This document shows, piece by piece, positions 57,500 through 64,000 of a DNA stretch of 64,000 nucleotides (position 1 is its first letter; each line of letters opens with the position of its first letter). The DNA lies in contig CM049316.1 in NCBI GenBank assembly GCA_026874595.1, positions 41,681,695 through 41,745,694 on the forward strand, given 5' to 3'. This DNA comes from Sipunculus nudus. Its lineage: Eukaryota > Annelida > Sipuncula > Golfingiida > Sipunculidae. The position numbers were made by a program, and so were the translations under genes. Below the pieces are notes generated by a model. That model was not told the origin of the DNA and did not search any database. It worked only from the letters and a program-made list of their open reading frames with translations.

Positions 57500-60100
57500 G
57501 TTCCCTGGCAATATGAAAACCCTTGAAAATTTTGGACAATGAAATGAATCTTCCATGAAAATACACTGAAAGTAGAATTAACATGAACATTTTAGAAAGG
57601 TCCTTGAATTAATTGAGAATGGGTGATTTGTGTTCATTTGAAAAATGTTCAAAGCTACAAACGCACAAACAGTATTCAAGAATGGCTTAAAAAGTATCAC
57701 AGAAAACAGTTTCGTTTCAATAGAGAGCTGTCTTGTCATAAAATTCTTTAGAAAATTGAATTAAAGCTTGTAGTCCTTTGCAGTATCTTTAAGGCACAGT
57801 GCACACATAGGAATTAGCCAGCTGTGAGCCATGTGGCTGTCACTGCAAAAATGTATATCCCTAATATTACATGCATAATATTTCAGTGTGTCATGTTTTT
57901 ATACAGTTCTCACACACGATGCATTTGTAATCACGCATTTCAAGGTCTGTTAAGGACCTTGGTTCATTATTCATAAAATTTAACAAAAATATTATTTTCC
58001 TTATTGAATTTATTTTTCCAAATATGGATAAGTATGTGCTTGGTCTTTGAACATGTAAATGGGGAGATTTTCTGTTTATGTTTCTTCTAACATTGTTTTC
58101 CCATGCTTATTCACATTTATTTTGCCACCGAAAGATTGGATTACAAGTTGTCTGATAATTAGTCATTCACCCCAGGATGAACCAGTTGCTATATTTAATT
58201 GCTCGAGTGTTGAAGCTAGGCATGGCTGGCCCAGGTTGAAACTGGAACATATTGCAGAAAAGAAGGTCCAGACTTAAACATTTTATAAAGGCATCTTCAT
58301 ACTACCAAGTGTGTGCCTGTCACAGACTATGATTCTATGGCCCTCTCCTGTGTCTATTTCATGAATAATTAATAAGGCAATTGAAAAAAAATGTGATCAA
58401 GTTCATACTCCTGACTCAGGTTTATTTGTTCTATTTCATGGATTTGAGGATTACAGTTTGGCCTGGACTATTTCTTTCAAACTTCAAAATAAAAACTTAT
58501 CATAATCCAGCAAACTTCCATCATAAATTAATTCATGAACATGGTATTTGTCTTGATGCAATTGGAATCCAACACATTTTAATGGCCTATATCAACTTTC
58601 TTCACAACATGTATACCTTTGGAGCTGTGTATACCTTTGGAGCTTGTGTTTTTTTAGTCAAAATACATTTTGGGGACATGATTTCTTTACCCATATTTCA
58701 ACAGCAGTCATAATCTTGTATGATTTAGCTCAGAGAATAGTGAACTTTAGAATTTAAAACAAAATATATATTTATGTGGGTATGGATGGTAACCTCCTAA
58801 TTAACATAATAGTCACCTTTGAAAGTAAATGAAATTTTCTAGATCATGCATCATTATAACTGGATCTAGAAAAAAAAACATATTAAGATCCTAAAATATA
58901 TGTGCTTTCTGTAAATTAATTTTGCAAAATCTTTGTTGAAGTCTGCATGCCTTCTGAATAAGACATTTTATGGAATAAATATTTGCAAATGATGTTTGAT
59001 GGATGGCCTGGAATAGAAAGCTAAAGAAAATTATGCACAAGTTGTATTCGATTGCCAATAAAAAGACTTAATTACATCCCACTATTAGAAATGGAAAAAC
59101 GTACACTTGGATTAAAATCTTTGAAATATGATACATATGAGAGATTAATTACGGCAGCTCAGTCACAGTTTCTTGCATCATATACAATGCTTTATTATGT
59201 ATCATTACTTGTTTTGGTGCAGTCCGTAATCACCAATGAAAATGTTGAATTAACTTACCATACTTTTGTGACATTTGTATTTAAAAGACAGAATATAAAA
59301 TATCAGAAGTTATTGTTTAGATTTCCTGATCACTTTTGATTTTTTCCGTGCTGTCTCAAAGACAGAACATCTTTTATTCAAACATTTTAATTTAATGGGA
59401 ACTTATTAATCTGTACAGGAAGAACAGTCTTTGCTGTGTTGCTCGTATTGAAAGGTTTTGAGTTGCATTGTAACTTGACATGGTACAATGCGAGTGGACA
59501 TTTGCCATGAGAACACGGTGGTAAGATTGCACCAGCCATGTCTGGTGAGTCAGATAGCCTTTTCTGACCCTTGCCAGTTCTGGCTTTTACAAGTATATGT
59601 CTCTGTAGCATAGTGACAGCTTGTGTGTTATTAATGGCACTCTCAGATTGGGGACACCACCCTCCTTGTGTTGTCGGCCTTGACAGACACAAGTAGCAGG
59701 TACAGTGGGCACAATTTCTCGTATTTCTAATATATATTTGTACCATTGTTGTTTCTGCTGGCCATGACAGCCACCAGGAGTAGAATAACCACTAAACCTT
59801 GTTCTGATTGTTGTTGCAGGTTGCTCATGAGAAAAGTATTAAGATTTGTTATCCTGGTTGTTACCTTTATTCGTTCTTTCTCCTGTGATGCTGGAATCTT
59901 TCCCATACCTCTGTCTGTCAGGCTGTCTCTCTTTTCCCTCAACAGGTCACTTGCTGCATAAATCATCCTTCAGAACTCCATAAGTCTTTCTCAACCAATC
60001 CTGGTTTATTTCTTCTCTTTTTTGGTCACCTACAGTCTGTACAGGCATAATCACCATTTCATCTTTGTCTTATCAAATGTTTAAATGAATCTTCCTCGAA
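57500..60100. other. AT-rich DNA, no supported gene
   Basis: Open frames occur at 58381-58713, 59052-59339 (plus) and 59387-59966 (minus) but lack a matched acceptor and donor. The minus-strand pair at 59387-59746 and 59727-59966 overlap in different frames and look repeat-derived. I cannot exclude a fragment of a gene there. Confidence 0.35.
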
Positions 60101-60109
60101 CAAAGGTGC

Positions 60110-60475
60110 ATTTTGTCTTATTTTTCTGCTACTTCATATTTTGTGTCATGCATACTTTATCATTCATCTTTCTGTTCCCTTTTCTTTTGCCTTCATTTTT
60201 CTTTTGTCTTCCATTCTTTTCTGCCTTTCAGTCTCTTATCTGTTGTTCTTGTATCTTTCGTCTTTCCTTCTTTTCTGTCTTTCCCTCTCCTATCTTTTGT
60301 TTTTCCATCTCTTCTCTCTTTCCTTCTTATATCATTTTTCTTCCATTCTCTTCTGTCCTTTCACTTTCTTATCTTTTGTTTTCTGTATCCCTTGTCTTTC
60401 CTTCTCTTCTGTCTTTCCCTCTAATGTCTTTTGTCTTTGATTCTCTTGTAATTCTCATAAAAGGCTCCTTTCTTT
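60110..60475. repeat. Degenerate polypyrimidine repeat on the plus strand
   Basis: About 365 bp, overwhelmingly C and T, with recurring CTTCTCTTCTGTCTTTCC and CTTATCTTTTGT(T/C)TT segments at roughly 50-60-bp spacing. All three plus-strand frames are open for about 100 codons because stops are rare in C/T-only DNA. They are not genes. Confidence 0.8.
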
Positions 60476-61364
60476 CATATTGGTCCAAACATTTGTGGAT
60501 CTATGCTAGACTGGTGGATAAATAGCAAAACCTGATGTTAAAAGCAGTGGTTAAGTGGAATGAGATATAGGATGAATGTAGTGTGACCGCTGCATTGGGT
60601 TGTATCCCTCTGATAGCAGCTTCCTTGATTACTGAAGGGTCTAGCTGGCATTCACCAGTGAACTGTGACTGTTTATAAATCATACCTTTGGTCACATCAA
60701 ATAAATTTGTTTTTACATTCATTCATGAGTTATGATGTTTGGATCACTATTGTCTAATTTGTCAGGGTCTGGTACATGATAGAGTGAAGGAATAATACCA
60801 AAATCAGTGACTCTGGTTGACTTTTGCAAGTAGTTTCGAATCTATAACAATTTTCTGCCTTGTCTTTAATATAGGTTTGTTTTCTCTTCTTCCTCTCGGT
60901 ATTTTTAAGCTGTAAAACAAACGAACTTTATGTTAAAATTAGATGGGTGACCAGTTAGACTTCATGAGCAGAACCTTTTTTTTGAAACCCTGTGTCATAA
61001 GGTTTAGAGATAAAATGTAACAATTTCTCTGTGTACTATAATTTTGAAATAACTATAATTTCAGTTGTATAAAGAAACAGTATCTGTAGCTTGGAATGCA
61101 GCTGTTCTCGTTCTGTGAAAGCAGTCCATTTTACAAAACTGGTAAACTATTTTCACTCAGTACAATCTTGTTTACTACAAACTGTAATGAAATATATGTT
61201 TAATTATGCATAGTGATAATTTAACCATCCTACTTTGTTCAACAAACAGACGTATTTACACAAATATTTGGTCATTCATACTTAATTATCACAACATATT
61301 TCACACTGTCCACGTGTCAGTCAATATGAGCAGTATTGATTACAGTTAATGTGTTAAGTACAGT

Positions 61365-61530
61365 AGAATAGGGCCAGCTGCATTGATTAGTGCTGCCTTG
61401 ATTTTATTAGCATGTGGGATTCTGTCGTGGCGATATTGATGTCAACCGCATGGGTCAAGATGGGGGCCTGAACTCTGTTAGAATGCCATGCACATTTAAC
61501 CTATCACTTACCAGACCTGGCTGAAATTGA
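61365..61530. promoter_or_regulatory. Small conserved-looking block
   Basis: Unique, balanced composition, with GCATTGATTAGTGCTGCC and GTCGTGGCGATATTGATGTC. A minus-strand donor-like site (gtaagtga near 61510) borders it, but the exon it would close is only about 9 or 34 nt. Confidence 0.2.
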
Positions 61531-61703
61531 ATAAGAGTTTGGTATCTAGAAACCTTTTTTGTTTTCTTAACTTTACAATTTTGTACATTAATTTTCCATT
61601 GTAATGATTTCCATGATTCTGTGTTAATTGTATTTCTTTAATCTTATATATTAACATGTAGATTTTTATAAATCAGGTGCCAATGGTCTTTTTGTATTTC
61701 CTG

Positions 61704-62395
61704 TTTTTAGCTTAGCTGATTGAAAGTCATCTGAGCTATATAGCAATCATTCTTTGTCCGTCGTCCTTCTAGCTGCCTGTCCTTTAACAGATCAAAAATC
61801 ATAACCGTTGGACCTAGAATCTTCTAACTTGACATCCCAAGAGGTCCATGAAAAATCTGCTTGGAAACCTGAAATTAGGTCTCTGTTACCCATATCCTGT
61901 GATTGAGCTATGGGGCTCGAAAATTCCCCCCCCCCCCCCCACGGAATCATTAGAAATTTGATACAAAAGCTCCATTATCTGAATAAATAATGCTTTAATA
62001 GCCATGATTCTTTGCATGCATGTTGATCATAAAGTGTTTGATCAGTGTCTGCAGACTGGTGACGCCACCTGTATTTTAAAAAATTTTTATGCATTTTTTC
62101 CTCTATTTTTGAGACCTTCAAATGAAGCAATCTGGCTGTTCATAGGGCATAAACTGAAACTGTTTGACGCGGAATCTTCTGTCTGTACATCCCAGGAGAT
62201 TCCAGAAAAAATTATTGGAAACCTGAACTTAGGTCATACTGAAGTATATTCTGCAAGAACATGATTTTAACTTTCTATAAGATGGGCACAAATGGTAGCA
62301 GATGGATGTAGAATAAGGTCACCATAACCTATATCTAAGGTCTTTTTCAAGGTGTCTTGGTTTCAGCTGAGCGTCATGGCCCATGGGCCACTATT
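61704..62395 (+). mobile_element. Family-A interspersed element, uninterrupted copy
   Basis: Head TTTTTAGCTTAGCTGATTG with hairpin partner AGTCATCTGAGCT, then GGACCTAGAATCTTCT, a 15-C run (61926-61940), GACTGGTGACGCCACCTG and CATTTTTTCCTCTATTTTTG. The tail is CAGCTGAGCGTCATGGCCC followed by ATGGGCCACT. About 0.69 kb, non-coding. It shows the intact sequence at the point where the 18.35-kb copy is interrupted. Confidence 0.75.
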
Positions 62396-62399
62396 TATA

Positions 62400-64000
62400 C
62401 ACCCTTCTAAGGTGGGTTGTATTATAGTATGGGTTAATTTTAGTGTAGCCTCATAACTTACCAGTAATTTGATGAATCTTGTTGAAACTCTACAGAAATA
62501 TTAACCAATGTAATATCGCGAGAGTGGGTGTCGCATGTTTAAAATTTTGAGCTAGATGCAGAATGCAGTGCCACACACGCATTAGTCTGATTATAATTCT
62601 TTGCTGTGTGTGCACCCTGGTGTTCAAACCCAGAAAATCTTCCAATACAAAGCAGCAGTTACATGAGAGGAGATCTTGGACAATTACAGGGTATAACCAG
62701 TGCATGAGGATCATATTTTATACCATGTCGGAGTACTTTGTATTATGAAGTACAGTATGTGGGAGGTATGGGTTCAGTTTTGACAGATATATGTCCTGAG
62801 CCCATGCTGGACTCTTCTGTAGTGTTTAAAACATTTAACATGAGTTCTAAGAATTAATCTAGTCCATCTCTTGGCAGGAATGTTATGGTTTAAAATTTCA
62901 AAATTCAGATGACAGTTTGTATGATGAACAAAGGCAGTTTTTGATTTATGTTTTTGTTAAAATGACACAAACATTAGAGAGTTCATTAAACTGATCTGGG
63001 TACCAGAAACTGCTTTGTGCATTTTCTGGCACTTTTTGTAATGTATATTGAATCTAAAATTGGTCTTGCTTGTGTGGTCTATATATATAGTTCCTCTATC
63101 ATTCACCATGGGGAGGTAGACCTCTTCATTGTTACCTTCTTATTTCATACATTTATATTCTTTTTTTTTATATCACACCAAATGATATCCCCTGCAAACA
63201 CACATCAGATTAATATAGCCTTATTTTGTCCAGCATTGAATTAAATATCATGCTGCACATATGCTAGATGTATCATATTTGGCTGCTGGTATCAGTTTAT
63301 TACATTACTGTAAGTCACATGTATAGTGATCATATCATTATCAATGGTATTTATACATGTTTGTGTGACAATAAGGAACAATAATCATGTATTTTGTAAG
63401 TTAATCATTGGCTCTTTATCTGATTATTAAATTAAAGGGCTATTTGCTTTGTATTGTTAGTATTCTCTTTGATCTGATGATATGTTTTCTACATGTGGGA
63501 GATGCTATCATGAGTTGTCAGCCAGTGGGTGTCTAATTAAAGCGGAAGATCCAAGATTGATGTTTAGTATGCAAGGAACAAAGATGTATTATATTAAAGT
63601 GTCATGTCATGTACTTTTAAACATGGATCTCTCCTGTCTCTTCATATATGAATATATTAATTGTCCTTATCAGAAAAAAACTATATCAGACACTGCATGA
63701 AGAGGTTATGTTAACTGTTGGCATTTATAAGTAGACTTAGTATATTTTAAATCCAAGATATTATATGCCTGACTGTTTACTCCTTTTTAAAGCATTTGAG
63801 TTCTGTTTAGTGCACTCTAAACCTGAAATGAAACATCAGTATGCCTATAGTGTACCGTGGCAACTCTTCTTCATCTAGAGGAATCATTGGCATCATCACC
63901 ATGGGAACAATTATGATGTCATTAAAGTGTGCCCATATCTTGAAAACCACATGAAATCAAAGCATGATTACTTTATCTTATAAAATCTTAACACAGAGTC
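62400..64000. other. AT-rich DNA, no gene seen
   Basis: GTTCAAACCC near 62620 resembles a polymerase III B box, but no A box is found at the right distance. No bounded exon is seen up to the window edge. Confidence 0.4.

Noticed and set aside
59387-59966. Two overlapping minus-strand open frames (119 and 79 codons)
   Set aside because: The frames differ where they overlap, no convincing acceptor and donor pair links them, and no domain is recognised. Kept only as a note.
60085-60525. Three overlapping plus-strand open frames of about 100-146 codons
   Set aside because: They lie in a C/T-only degenerate repeat where stop codons are rare. The predicted proteins are only Phe/Ser/Leu/Pro runs.
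61508-61545. Minus-strand microexon of 9 or 34 nt with a gtaagtga donor
   Set aside because: The donor is good, but such a short exon cannot be supported without transcripts or a partner in phase.
1-64000. Prokaryotic features: CRISPR arrays, operons, phage or defence systems
   Set aside because: The 29-bp array at 40.5 kb is a contiguous minisatellite without spacers, and there are no long open frames or operon structure. The window is eukaryotic.

Overview
The window looks like nuclear DNA of a marine mollusc, most likely a bivalve. It is AT-rich and CpG-depleted overall. It carries interspersed families I associate with bivalve genomes: TTTTTAGCTCAGCTGA heads with (CCGT)n tracts and GACCCATAGGTCCCTTGTT tails, the TTCACTCTGTGAA element, and the TATGCCCCCGCCAC element. 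It has no long open frames, no ribosome-binding sites, no operons, and no convincing tRNA, rRNA, CRISPR, phage or prokaryotic defence locus. Any genes are split into short exons in long introns, so most open frames of 60-140 codons are chance. I found no protein I can name with confidence.

Layout. 0-8.3 kb: a chain of candidate coding exons on the minus strand, mostly with compatible splice phases, interleaved with a conserved-looking intronic block holding two octamer motifs (about 3 kb), a tandem pair of CTCF-like motifs (4.95 kb) and small inverted-repeat elements. 8.3-18.3 kb: mostly AT-rich DNA with an inverted-repeat element at 12.9 kb, one candidate plus-strand exon at 13.6 kb and two degenerate minisatellites (14.8-15.4 and 16.1-17.4 kb). 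18.35-21.3 kb: an interspersed element (family A) split by a second one (family B). 21.35-22.5 kb: a CpG-retaining, promoter-like island. 22.8-26.8 kb: a 4-kb element carrying a 340-bp satellite in partly alternating subtypes. 27-36 kb: mostly unique sequence with several conserved-looking blocks, a candidate coding exon at 29.8 kb and a strongly spliced-looking but non-coding exon at 32.0 kb. 36-47 kb: repeat-rich, with a 181-bp-unit element, a 29-bp minisatellite and a second family-B copy. 50-57.5 kb: the best-supported plus-strand exons (51525-51642 and 56908-56955), set among CpG-retaining blocks with homeodomain-type and CTCF-like motifs. 57.5-64 kb: AT-rich DNA, a polypyrimidine tract, and an uninterrupted family-A copy that gives the empty site for the nested insertion at 18.7 kb.

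Interpretation. The 27-57 kb part resembles a long-intron gene of the kind that carries many cis-regulatory blocks, such as a developmental regulator. It is transcribed on the plus strand, possibly from the island at 21.35-22.5 kb. The minus-strand exons at 0-8 kb belong to a separate gene, or to one reading leftward from the same island. Exon calls rest on splice consensus, phase agreement and composition only, with no homology search or RNA evidence.
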